Assembly: GCA_012270795.1 (NCBI GenBank)
Contig: JAAXHO010000031.1
Coordinates: forward strand, 1-53,949
DNA from: Candidatus Poribacteria bacterium
Lineage (GTDB): Bacteria > Poribacteria > WGA-4E > WGA-3G
DNA length: 53,949 nt
Direction of reading: 5' to 3'
Part shown: positions 45,788 to 53,792 of the stretch, piece after piece
Numbering within the stretch: position 1 is the stretch's first letter
How the letters are laid out: each line of letters opens with the position of its first letter
The notes under the pieces: generated by a model
Told to the model about the DNA's origin: nothing
The model's database searches: none
Seen by the model: only the letters and a program-made list of their open reading frames with translations
Program-made: the position numbers and the translations under genes

Positions 45788-46657
45788 ATGAATATGATAA
45801 AATCCACACTCAAATTAACATTCATTCTTTATCTCTGTGTCGCCATAAGCGGTGTCTATGTGTTCACGGCATCAGCAAGAATTACACCAAAGGACACTGT
45901 AGACGATACCGAGACAACCCTGATTACCATCAAGAAAGGGGATACCCTTTGGGATCTATGCCAAGAACATCTGAAAGATCCAACACGCTGGCGGGAATTG
46001 AGTAAGTATAACGACTTTACCGATCCGCATTGGATTTATCCAGGTGAAAAATTGCGTATTCCTGTCGCTATGATGGAAAACATAAAGGAAGAGGTTGAAG
46101 ACAAAGTTGAAATTGACCAAGAAGAATTAGAGAAATTGCAATCAGAACTTGCCGAATCCGAAGGTGCCCGGAAAAAATTGATGGCTGAAATTGAGGACCT
46201 GAAAGGGAACACAAAGAAACTTGAGGATCAAATTAAAGAACTTGAAAAAAGTTTAAAATCCCAAGATGAAACACTTGAAGCTATCAAGAAGGCAAACAGT
46301 GATTCAACTGCTGACCTAACAAAAGTAATTAGAAATAGCAGAAACGCACTCCAGAAAAATATTGAAGAAGTTAAGGGGCAACTTGAAAAGTCAGACGAGA
46401 TGCTTGCTACTCTACAAAAGGATTTGAAAGCAGCCCAAGATAGTATTAATGCTCTTCAAGGAGACGTGAAAACTGCTTTGGCTAATATTGAAGCAAATCA
46501 AAAAGCTCTCAGTGAACTGCAGATGATGATAAAGGACGCACAAGGTGTACATGAAGAGGTCTCCACAGTAAAACGCTCACTCGTCGTTATCACTACAGTC
46601 GCTGCAGGTATCGGATGGTTTGTTCTTAACGCAATCGGGGGTCGTAGCGGAGAGTAA
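45788..46657 (+). CDS. LysM-domain coiled-coil membrane protein
   Basis: A 289-residue protein with signal or anchor (LTFILYLCVAISGVYVFTA). A LysM domain, about 45-95 (TLITIKKGDTLWDLCQEHLK...HWIYPGEKLRIP), binds peptidoglycan. A long coiled coil follows (about 98-265, EELEKLQSELAESEGARKKL...), then a C-terminal transmembrane helix (LVVITTVAAGIGWFVLNAIGG). The shape suggests a periplasm-spanning tether. ATG 45788 is chosen over the one at 45773 because GAGGAG lies seven bases upstream. 21 bases after the PorV-like gene, and last before a terminator. Confidence 0.85.
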   Translation: MNMIKSTLKLTFILYLCVAISGVYVFTASARITPKDTVDDTETTLITIKKGDTLWDLCQEHLKDPTRWRELSKYNDFTDPHWIYPGEKLRIPVAMMENIKEEVEDKVEIDQEELEKLQSELAESEGARKKLMAEIEDLKGNTKKLEDQIKELEKSLKSQDETLEAIKKANSDSTADLTKVIRNSRNALQKNIEEVKGQLEKSDEMLATLQKDLKAAQDSINALQGDVKTALANIEANQKALSELQMMIKDAQGVHEEVSTVKRSLVVITTVAAGIGWFVLNAIGGRSGE

Positions 46658-46678
46658 ATCCTATACACCCATTCATTC

Positions 46679-46719
46679 AGGCAGGGAAGGTGTGAAACAT
46701 CACCTCCCTGCTTTTTTTA
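46679..46719 (+). terminator. Strong intrinsic terminator of the surface-protein operon
   Basis: GCAGGG-A-AGGTG ... CACCTCCCTGC (one bulged A) followed by TTTTTTT. It closes the operon 22 bp after the LysM gene. Confidence 0.9.
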
Positions 46720-46733
46720 TAGCAGTTAGTCAA

Positions 46734-47324
46734 ATGAAACCTATCAATTCTAATTTTAAAATAATACCACCATTTAACAAAACTATTCAACTTTATGGAG
46801 ACAGATCAGGTGGACAAGGCAATTTTGAATTCGCGGGTTTAGCTGAAATCCAAGAAAAAAAGGTCGTCCTGTTGAAAGGAAATGACGAAAGCCTCAAAAA
46901 TCCCTCCGATTGGAGACGACTTGTCCGGTTGATCCTACTTGCTCAACGCATTAAAAAACCTGTCTTATTATGGAATCTTCCACTGACTCACATGGCAAAC
47001 AATCAACACCCAATACCATTGGTTTTAGGGGCAGCAATACAAAACGCAAAAATACAACTAATAAAATTACAACAACCGATAGTCAAAGTTTTTGATGAGA
47101 ATATTGAATGGAACGATGCTATGCAAGAACTGGAATTAGGGGATGGCGTGATAATCGTGAAACCTGAAAAAACAAACTCAATACCATCAGAAAAACTGGA
47201 ACGAAAGAAACTGAAAATTGTTAGTAAACAAACTGAAATCACTAATGAAATAATAAATCTCTTGCAAGAATTAACAACAGGACCTATAGTAGAATTAGTA
47301 AATAACCGATTACAAACTCTTTGA
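46734..47324 (+). CDS. Uncharacterised protein, carboxyltransferase-alpha-like fold
   Basis: A 196-residue protein without signal peptide. NPSDWRRLVRLILLAQRIKK, then PVLLWNLPLTH and IPLVLGAAIQNAKIQL resemble the crotonase-type core of acetyl-CoA carboxylase carboxyltransferase alpha (AccA: GYRKALRLMKLAEKF, then PVITFIDTPGA). The catalytic oxyanion glycines are not conserved, so it is probably not a working AccA. The start at 46734 lies just after the terminator; the upstream extension of the frame overlaps the terminator and the LysM gene and is rejected. It would need its own promoter, which I cannot see. Confidence 0.5.
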   Translation: MKPINSNFKIIPPFNKTIQLYGDRSGGQGNFEFAGLAEIQEKKVVLLKGNDESLKNPSDWRRLVRLILLAQRIKKPVLLWNLPLTHMANNQHPIPLVLGAAIQNAKIQLIKLQQPIVKVFDENIEWNDAMQELELGDGVIIVKPEKTNSIPSEKLERKKLKIVSKQTEITNEIINLLQELTTGPIVELVNNRLQTL

Positions 47325-47387
47325 TATACCACCTGGAAAATCTGTTATTTTTGTGAACTACTTATCAAATAAGGTATTTCGGTAATT

Positions 47388-48260
47388 TTAGAATTTAAAG
47401 GTATCCCAAAGAAGTTTGGTTACAGAAGCAATTACCGCAATCACCAACACGACTTTTATCCACTTATCCCCCATCTTAACAGCAAAATGGCTACCTATCC
47501 ATGCCCCTGTAGCGTTCCCTGTTGCAAGTGTTAACCCTAACACCCAATTGACCTGCCCTTTGCTAACAAAAATAACTAAAGCAATAATTGTGTAAAAGAA
47601 AATTATAAACACTTTGTGGGCGTTGGTAATAACCAGATCCTCGCCATCAAGAATCTGCAAAGTTGCTATAATCAGTAAACCTGTCCCTATTTGAATAAAC
47701 CCACCATAAATTCCTACAATGAAAAGAACAATGGAAGTGATAATTTTATATTGGGTACCACTGGGATTAATTTTTTGGTGTAGCCACTCAGTCGGATTAA
47801 AAAATGTTAAAAATAGTATTGTCATCATGACAACAGCGAGAATGGGCTTGAATGCCCTATCAGGTGTTTCAGTTCCGATGAATGCTCCAATACCTGCCCC
47901 TACAACTGCTGGAATTGTAAGCACTATAGCGTGTCGAAAATTTGAAACACCTTTGCGTCTATACCCCAAAATTGCACTCAAATTTTGAAAAAAAATCGCC
48001 ACTCTATTTGTTCCATTTGCTAAATTTGTTGTTAGAGATGAGATATTAAGAGCCTGAGGAATCTGCGTTGGAGAGTATATATGAATAATGGCGAATGGGA
48101 TAGATGAGATATTAAGAGCATAAGGTATTAGGTAAATAAGGGTGGGGACAGTTAACATTGACCCTCCAAATGCCATTGCGTTTATAAAACCTGCACACAT
48201 CCCTACCCCCATAAGCATAAGGAGGTATAATACATCAAGACCGAAAATATCAATTCCCAT
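47388..48260 (-). CDS. TauE/SafE-family (DUF81) membrane transporter
   Basis: A 290-residue polytopic protein with about eight helices in two repeated halves. Family signatures are GVGMCAGFINAMAFGGSMLTVPTLI in the first half and GIYGGFIQIGTGLLIIATLQ in the second. The family exports sulfite, sulfoacetate or similar anions; the substrate here is unknown. It overlaps the end of the upstream small membrane protein gene by 11 bases, so the two are translationally linked. It converges with the AccA-like gene. Confidence 0.88.
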   Translation of the reverse strand: MGIDIFGLDVLYLLMLMGVGMCAGFINAMAFGGSMLTVPTLIYLIPYALNISSIPFAIIHIYSPTQIPQALNISSLTTNLANGTNRVAIFFQNLSAILGYRRKGVSNFRHAIVLTIPAVVGAGIGAFIGTETPDRAFKPILAVVMMTILFLTFFNPTEWLHQKINPSGTQYKIITSIVLFIVGIYGGFIQIGTGLLIIATLQILDGEDLVITNAHKVFIIFFYTIIALVIFVSKGQVNWVLGLTLATGNATGAWIGSHFAVKMGDKWIKVVLVIAVIASVTKLLWDTFKF

Positions 48261-48543
48261 CTATGTCTCCTGTTTTTTTAGGTGTTTTTTGTGAAGAGTG
48301 TCGGAACTTTGCTATTCTGACCAATATAAATGCTGCCAGATTTCCTAAGACCATTGCACTGATCAATCCTGTGAGTGCTAAGAAACTAACTGTCTGAAGA
48401 ATACCATTTCCAAATGGACATTGCCAATTCCACACAAGTATACCAATACCTGGAATAATTATTCCAAGGCAGAACCCTATCCCCCCAGCAATACCTGCAA
48501 TATTCTGATATCTTTTTAGTGAAGGTAGATGAATTTCAAACAT
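48250..48543 (-). CDS. Small membrane protein upstream of the TauE-like gene
   Basis: A 97-residue protein with two hydrophobic segments (IAGIAGGIGFCLGIIIPGIGILVW; VSFLALTGLISAMVLGNLAAFIL) and a basic tail (SSQKTPKKTG). No family recognised. The 11-base overlap with the transporter indicates an operon. Confidence 0.6.
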   Translation of the reverse strand: MFEIHLPSLKRYQNIAGIAGGIGFCLGIIIPGIGILVWNWQCPFGNGILQTVSFLALTGLISAMVLGNLAAFILVRIAKFRHSSQKTPKKTGDIDGN

Positions 48544-48673
48544 ATCTATCCTCTGTAATTCTAATGAAAAAGGCAGTGCATGTCAGAAAGCACACACCAC
48601 CGATGAAGATGAGCACACCTAATTTGGATATATTTCTATTATTGAAATCATGTATCGTATTTTGATATTTTCC

Positions 48674-49693
48674 CTACGCGATACCTAAATACCTGTTTCT
48701 GCCTTTCACGAGAACTTCTATCTTGCGGTCAACTACGGATCGTTGTAACATCCAGAAACCGCAATCGGGATGTACCCATCCGATTCGTCCTGGACCCAAT
48801 ACCTGTTCTGCTTTTTCGATACTTGCTGCGATATCATCTGGTGTTTCAACGGGATTGACTTTCACATCAATTACACCGATACCAAGGCGGATGTTTGATG
48901 ACACGTCTTTGAGTGCTTCCAGATCAGCCTCCGGACGATGTTTCAACTCTAATACAAGATGGTCACACCTGAGCGTATTAAGAAAGTCAATCAGTGCTTT
49001 CCAACTCCCCTTCTGGATGACCTGCCCACCATAATTACCGAAGCAAAAATGAACTGCTTTCTCTCCATCAAAGGCATCAAGCACAATATTAATTGCAGCG
49101 GCTGCACGCGGTCCGTCTTCAGGATTACCGGGAATATTCGCTTCATCTATTTGGAGGCAGTCGCAGTCTAAGTCTTGAACCTGTGCAGCTAACACTTCCG
49201 ACAAGTTAGTGAGTAACGCGTCAAAGTCACCATAATGTTTGTCTAACAGGGTCCGCGCAAGCATATATGGACTTGTCACAGTAAATTTGATATGTTTACC
49301 TGCTACTTTCACAGCACGTGAACAGTCTGAAACCAGATTTAGTGTGCCTTCACCTAAGTCGTGCTCAACAACGCCAGCGGGTTTTGCACGGAACGACATC
49401 GTCTGCTTCTGTCGAAATTCATACCACTCCTGCCGTCCTACTTCAGCGCGGACTCCCGATAGAGGGCGAATAAAATAGTCAATCATACCATTCGTTTCGG
49501 GGTGGTTAATGTCAAAGCGATAGAGTTCGCCATCAGTCGGTAGGTCAATACCGTTTTGTTTTTGTATATCAACAACTACACGGGTCGCATCAATCAGTGC
49601 TTGCTCTGTTGGCATAGACTGAAGCCACATAGGAACTGGATACGATCCGACTGTTGTGGTGAGTATCTCCAGATTGTTTTCCGTTTCTTTCAA
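48674..49693 (-). CDS. MetE C-terminal-like (cobalamin-independent methionine synthase family) protein
   Basis: A 339-residue TIM-barrel protein resembling the catalytic half of methionine synthase MetE. It starts TTTVGSYPVP, the typical entry to the family. CLQIDEAN holds a conserved substrate-binding Asp-Glu. Zinc-ligand candidates are His/Cys in VHFCFGNYGG, Glu in LVLELKHRPE and Cys in GWVHPDCGFW. The long MetE N-terminal half is missing, as in archaeal-type and MetE-like methyltransferases, so the methyl donor may not be folate. The Shine-Dalgarno is weak. Confidence 0.82.
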   Translation of the reverse strand: MKETENNLEILTTTVGSYPVPMWLQSMPTEQALIDATRVVVDIQKQNGIDLPTDGELYRFDINHPETNGMIDYFIRPLSGVRAEVGRQEWYEFRQKQTMSFRAKPAGVVEHDLGEGTLNLVSDCSRAVKVAGKHIKFTVTSPYMLARTLLDKHYGDFDALLTNLSEVLAAQVQDLDCDCLQIDEANIPGNPEDGPRAAAAINIVLDAFDGEKAVHFCFGNYGGQVIQKGSWKALIDFLNTLRCDHLVLELKHRPEADLEALKDVSSNIRLGIGVIDVKVNPVETPDDIAASIEKAEQVLGPGRIGWVHPDCGFWMLQRSVVDRKIEVLVKGRNRYLGIA

Positions 49694-49711
49694 TGCATAA
49701 ATCCTTATGTA

Positions 49712-50722
49712 CTACCTTGAATTACTAACAAGTTCGTAAGATTCAAGTTCAAATTCAGATTCAACCGGAACATCGTTTCTGATTTGCGTCTGTGTAAATT
49801 TTATGAGACCTATATTAGGGGCAAGCCACTTTTTTGTGACGGTAGTGTCAAGAGTAATTTTGGCAGTATCAAAGTCCATTCCCCATGTAAACGACTCTTG
49901 AACCTGAAACACATCATCATAAGTTCCGGCGGGAACAGTAACCGTTTCAATGGACAGGACCTCAAATTTGTCTGTACCTCTTCCTAATGGAAAAAGTTCT
50001 GGTACTAATTCTGCTTCAAATCTAACTTCCCATTTTTTACATGGATAGAGTGGAAACTGATACAGTGGCAGGTAGGGGGTGAATGTCATTGTGTCTTCAG
50101 GACCAGAAGTGATGTTTTGTGCATGCTGGATAATACCTGACACTTCCCCGTTTTCATCATAACTGTGTCCGAGATATGTATAGTTTACAATGTCCTCGGT
50201 TCCCTGTTCGTTGCTTGATTTCTGTAGGACGAAACTGTCTAAAGTCTCACCATCCTCAAGTTGGATTTGTATTGTGTCTATGACTTCAAACGTAATGATT
50301 ATGCCTTTGGCATTTCGGTATCTCCAAATATTTCCTTCAGCTAAAGGGTAATAATTACCTTCTCGTCCGAGGAATACGACGATATCTAATGTACTTGTCG
50401 TTGTTTTTTCACCATCACTCACAGTGACCTGGATGTGGTATTTCTGTTCTGTTTCAGGTGCGGTCCATATAGCACCGTTTGCGTCTCCTTCAATATCTCC
50501 ATAGTTTGCAGCCCATGAGTATGTCAGTATGTCGTTATTGTAATCTACGGCTTTCAGTTGGATAGGGACCTGTGTGCCTGGAAGGACTACTTCCGATTCT
50601 GCTTCAAACACCGCGATGATTGGCGCGTCATTACCCCTTGCTGTTTCGTCGTTTCCACAACCTAACGTAGTGACAATAAGTAAGATGCTAAAGAATATCC
50701 AAATGGGTTTTGGAGTTATCAA
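49712..50722 (-). CDS. Lipoprotein with an Ig/PKD-like domain
   Basis: A 336-residue lipoprotein. Residues 1-21 form a signal peptide with lipobox TTLGC (acylated Cys about 22). An Ig/PKD-like domain follows (about 32-115, PIQLKAVDYNNDILTYSWAA, IQVTVSDGEKTTTSTLDI). The C-terminal two thirds begin YYPLAEGNIWRYRNA and continue as beta-rich sequence (FEVLSIETVTVPAGTYDDVF), a pattern common in secreted proteins of unknown function. The ATG overlaps the PhyH stop (ATGA), so translation is coupled. Confidence 0.8.
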   Translation of the reverse strand: MITPKPIWIFFSILLIVTTLGCGNDETARGNDAPIIAVFEAESEVVLPGTQVPIQLKAVDYNNDILTYSWAANYGDIEGDANGAIWTAPETEQKYHIQVTVSDGEKTTTSTLDIVVFLGREGNYYPLAEGNIWRYRNAKGIIITFEVIDTIQIQLEDGETLDSFVLQKSSNEQGTEDIVNYTYLGHSYDENGEVSGIIQHAQNITSGPEDTMTFTPYLPLYQFPLYPCKKWEVRFEAELVPELFPLGRGTDKFEVLSIETVTVPAGTYDDVFQVQESFTWGMDFDTAKITLDTTVTKKWLAPNIGLIKFTQTQIRNDVPVESEFELESYELVSNSR

Positions 50723-51462
50723 GAGACAATCTCCTTGCCGCGTAATATTTCACGTGAGCGTGATGTGCCGTTGCCTGTAACATTATATGCGAAGGTATTC
50801 ATTAACCTATCCGTTTTGGATACATTGGGGGCAGAACCGTGTATCACGAGAGCGTTAAAAAAGACTGCGTCTCCCGCTTCCATTTCTACAGCGACCGCGT
50901 CTTCACGTTCCTGATAATGTCCGGGTAGAAAAACCCCAAAGGTCTGTTGTTTGCGTTCATGCTCTTGCAAACCCCAGTTATGGCTTCCCGGTATGAATTG
51001 GATACATCCATTCTCAAGTGTTGCTGCATTAATAGCAAGTTGGCAGTTTATCATTACAGGTTTGTTGCTATCGTTTTTCCAGTAAGCATAATCTTGGTGC
51101 CAAGGGATGGCAGTGCCATCACCACCCGCTTTGGGAAGTAGTTTGCTGTGGAATAGCGAGATGTCAGGTCCCATCATAGCTTCAAGGACATCAAGCACTG
51201 CATCTGATCGTAGAATACGGTTTAGTGTTGGACTGACTAACTCACTATGCATGAGCTGCTTTATCAGTGGCGGATGGTCTGGATCGTCTTCATAGACCTC
51301 CCAAGAGATACCTATACCTGGGGTGGGATTTTCTGCCATACGGTTATGGATATCATCAATTTCTGTCATAATGCTTGCGATGTCTTCCGATGAAACGATG
51401 CCCTTTTTGAGCAGAAACCCATTTGCTTCATAAGATTGCAATTCTTTATCTGTAATTCCCAT
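50719..51462 (-). CDS. Phytanoyl-CoA dioxygenase (PhyH) family protein, second paralogue
   Basis: A 247-residue Fe(II)/2-oxoglutarate oxygenase. The iron-binding HxD lies in PWHQDYAYWKND, then NGCIQFIPGSHNWG and the distal His in FFNALVIHGSAPNVS, followed by the 2-oxoglutarate Arg (DRLMNTFAYN). Similar to the protein at 198-1019 in layout but clearly diverged, so they probably act on different substrates. It shares an ATGA junction with a lipoprotein gene. AGAGGAATTTTAC precedes the start. Confidence 0.9.
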   Translation of the reverse strand: MGITDKELQSYEANGFLLKKGIVSSEDIASIMTEIDDIHNRMAENPTPGIGISWEVYEDDPDHPPLIKQLMHSELVSPTLNRILRSDAVLDVLEAMMGPDISLFHSKLLPKAGGDGTAIPWHQDYAYWKNDSNKPVMINCQLAINAATLENGCIQFIPGSHNWGLQEHERKQQTFGVFLPGHYQEREDAVAVEMEAGDAVFFNALVIHGSAPNVSKTDRLMNTFAYNVTGNGTSRSREILRGKEIVS

Positions 51463-51608
51463 GTAAAATTCCTCTTTATAGAATAAGAATATGCTTTAAA
51501 GTATACAATTTATTCCCAAAAATATCAAGGGATGTGTGAAGTTTTCAGGGGGTATGTAAAGTTTTTGTCACTATAAGTGTCAATTTAGGAATTTCATATT
51601 TCCTTTGT

Positions 51609-51746
51609 GTGTGGAATGCGCGGAGTACATGGAAGACGCGGAAAAGACTCCCCCATGAACATTTATTGCAAAGAATAACCCATAACTAAGCAAGACGATC
51701 CGTGGCATCGGTCTTTTCCGTGTACTCCGCGCATTCCGTGATTCTG
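51609..51746. repeat. Inverted repeat, family D, second copy
   Basis: Arms GGAATGCGCGGAGTACATGG, then GAAGACGCGGAAAAGA, and their counterparts TCTTTTCCGTGTACTCCGCG, then CATTCCGTGATTC. Same family as 21466-21604. It lies between the divergent PhyH and lactonase genes. Confidence 0.75.
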
Positions 51747-51863
51747 AAGCACCCCGTAACCAACGAAAAATATTCATCACATCAGACCGAAAAAATGATA
51801 TAATAATGATTAGGAATTCTTTATACCAAATATTAGTCGCACCCAACAAGGAGAACATCAGTT

Positions 51864-52961
51864 ATGGCTCAAGAAAACAAACAAGACTATTATGTATATA
51901 TCGGCACCTATACGCACGGAGATAGCGAAGGCATCTATGTCTATCGCTTAGATAATGAAACTGGCGCATTAGAATATTCCAGTAAGATAACAGGCGTTGT
52001 AAATCCTTCGTTTCTGGACATCCATCCAAGTGGACGTTATCTATACGCTGTCAATGAAATCGGAGAATATGAAGGCAAAGCAAGTGGTGCTGTCACAGCA
52101 TTTTTCATACATCAAAGTACAGGGGAAATCAGTTATCTAAACCAACGCGCAACCGGGGGCGGCGCACCATGCCATGTAAGCGTTGACACAACGGGCAAGT
52201 ATCTACTCGTCGCAAATTACGGAGGCGGAAGTGTAGCAGCACTTCCTATCGGAAAAGATGGAAGGCTTGGTGAAGCATCCGATTTCGTCCAGCACCAAGG
52301 TTCCAGTGTCAACCCAAGAAGGCAATCCGAACCCCATGCACATGCAATCATGATTGATCCAGAAAACCGCTTTGCTTTCTCACCTGACCTCGGACTTGAC
52401 AAAATACTCATCTACCAACTGGACTTAGAAAATGGGAAACTCATACCTAACATACAACCCTGGGCAAAAGTTCATCCAGGTGCCGGTCCACGACATCTCG
52501 ATTTCCATCCAAACGGCAAATTCGCTTATCTCATAAACGAATTGGATTCTACTTTTACAGCATTTCAATATGACGCAAAAGCGGGAACACTTACTGAAAT
52601 CCAAACAATTTCCACACTACTAGAAGACTTTGACGGAACCAGCCATTGTGCTGATGTTCACGTTCATCCTTCAGGCAAGTTCCTTTATGGTTCCAACCGT
52701 GGACACGACAGCATCGTTATCTGTGCAATTGACGAAAACACTGGAATGCTAAGCTATATCGATTGCGAATCAACGCAGGGACAATCACCACGCAACTTCG
52801 GTCTAAATCCTGAGGGCACACTGCTCTTAGCAGCAAATCAGCAAACGAACAACATTGTTACGTTTGCTGTTGATATAGAAACAGGAAAATTAACACCAAC
52901 CGGAAACGTTACCGAAGTACCAACACCTGTCTGTTTGAAAATGCTTGCCTGCAGTGCATAA
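51864..52961 (+). CDS. Lactonase family protein (6-phosphogluconolactonase-like seven-bladed propeller)
   Basis: A 365-residue beta-propeller of the YbhE/Pgl type, cytosolic. Repeated blade motifs are visible: NPSFLDIHPSGRYLYAVNE, PCHVSVDTTGKYLLVANYGG, PRHLDFHPNGKFAYLINEL, DVHVHPSGKFLYGSNRGHDS and PRNFGLNPEGTLLLAANQ. Members hydrolyse 6-phosphogluconolactone or other sugar lactones. No signal peptide. The start AACAAGGAGAACATCAGTT-ATG is clear. Confidence 0.92.
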   Translation: MAQENKQDYYVYIGTYTHGDSEGIYVYRLDNETGALEYSSKITGVVNPSFLDIHPSGRYLYAVNEIGEYEGKASGAVTAFFIHQSTGEISYLNQRATGGGAPCHVSVDTTGKYLLVANYGGGSVAALPIGKDGRLGEASDFVQHQGSSVNPRRQSEPHAHAIMIDPENRFAFSPDLGLDKILIYQLDLENGKLIPNIQPWAKVHPGAGPRHLDFHPNGKFAYLINELDSTFTAFQYDAKAGTLTEIQTISTLLEDFDGTSHCADVHVHPSGKFLYGSNRGHDSIVICAIDENTGMLSYIDCESTQGQSPRNFGLNPEGTLLLAANQQTNNIVTFAVDIETGKLTPTGNVTEVPTPVCLKMLACSA

Positions 52962-52978
52962 CAAAAAATTCAGTAGTT

Positions 52979-52994
52979 GAATTAGAAATGGTAT
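52979..52994. repeat. Solo right end of repeat family A
   Basis: TTGAATTAGAAATGGT matches only the right terminus of family A, followed by ATAAC; no left end is found. Confidence 0.5.
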
Positions 52995-53004
52995 AACATT
53001 AATA

Positions 53005-53040
53005 GCACATGCAGATAACTCACACATTACCTGCATGTGC
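53005..53040. terminator. Hairpin between convergent genes
   Basis: GCACATGCAG (53005-53014) and CTGCATGTGC (53031-53040) form a 10-bp stem in the short space between the stops of the lactonase and the DUF3223-like gene. A possible bidirectional terminator; there is no strong T run. Confidence 0.5.
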
Positions 53041-53049
53041 CTACTCTCC

Positions 53050-53550
53050 TTACCCCTTCGACTCATCTGCTAACACTTTCTGTATCTGTTCTATCTCTTT
53101 ACCGAGTTCAGCGTGAAGTGCTACCACCCGTTGAAACCTGTCCAGAAGTCCAGATATCCCCGGTGCGTAAACTGCTTGCTCTACATTAGTATGCCGTTTA
53201 GGTGCAGCTTTTTTGCTGGGACCAGGTTTTGATTGAGTCTTATCTACACCGGTTTCTCGCACCCATCCTGAAACACACTTTTTCATACTGAACGTGTCTT
53301 CAACACCATCAGAAAGCACAACACAGAACGCACATGCACCCGCTTGTGGATGAAGTCCAACCTTAAAATGGTCAACTTCTTGACCATCCAATTTCTCCTC
53401 CGCTTCTGGATGGTGTAAAAAAAGTTCATGCATAATTTCACCATCTATTCCTGTTAATGGTTCATTCAAAGGAGTTTCGGTTAATAAATTGTGAACATGC
53501 TGTCGTACATCCGCAATTGAAGCGAATGTTTGACCTCCTATTTCAAACAT
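53050..53550 (-). CDS. DUF3223 (DeCL-like) domain protein
   Basis: A 166-residue protein. Residues about 30-95 match the DUF3223 / DeCL pattern: LHHPEAEEKLDG, then GLHPQAGACAFCVVLSDGVEDTFSMKKCVSGW. That has the conserved HPE, a Cys pair and the DG-DF/KC ending also found in plant polymerase IV/V tails. A basic linker (KPGPSKKAAPKRH) and a C-terminal coiled coil (VVALHAELGKEIEQIQKVLA) follow. The function of the bacterial family is not established. It may bind nucleic acid, but that is inference. An AGGAG site lies upstream of the ATG. Confidence 0.72.
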   Translation of the reverse strand: MFEIGGQTFASIADVRQHVHNLLTETPLNEPLTGIDGEIMHELFLHHPEAEEKLDGQEVDHFKVGLHPQAGACAFCVVLSDGVEDTFSMKKCVSGWVRETGVDKTQSKPGPSKKAAPKRHTNVEQAVYAPGISGLLDRFQRVVALHAELGKEIEQIQKVLADESKG

Positions 53551-53615
53551 CGTTTTTTCTCTCCTATTTCATTTTATAGTTTTACAATTTTGGTTAACAA
53601 ATTCTGTATTATCAT

Positions 53616-53792
53616 AACTCAAGTTGCTACTATGTAACCTAAGCTGCCACATAGTAGCACAATCTGCCAGATTGCGCATCTTTGCACACAAACTGGCAGT
53701 TTGTTGTGCTACAAAAACTTCCGAGAAGTGTATTATACTCTATTAAAAATGGTGTCTGTAGGTCTAAAATCCTATAAGTAGCAACTTGGGTT
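53616..53792. repeat. MITE-like element with AACYCAAGTTGCTACT ends
   Basis: Inverted ends AACTCAAGTTGCTACT and AGTAGCAACTTGGGTT, with perfect ATCAT duplications (53611-53615, 53793-53797). The interior contains several small palindromes (TGCTACTATGT/ACATAGTAGCA; ACAAACTGGCAGTTTGT). The remaining bases to the end of the window hold no gene. The last 26 nt are the inverse of the GTGTATAATTATTTC motif seen at 22016. Confidence 0.8.

Noticed and set aside
46620-46733. Upstream extension of the AccA-like gene
   Set aside because: It overlaps the LysM gene end and the strong terminator; residues there do not resemble the rest of the protein.
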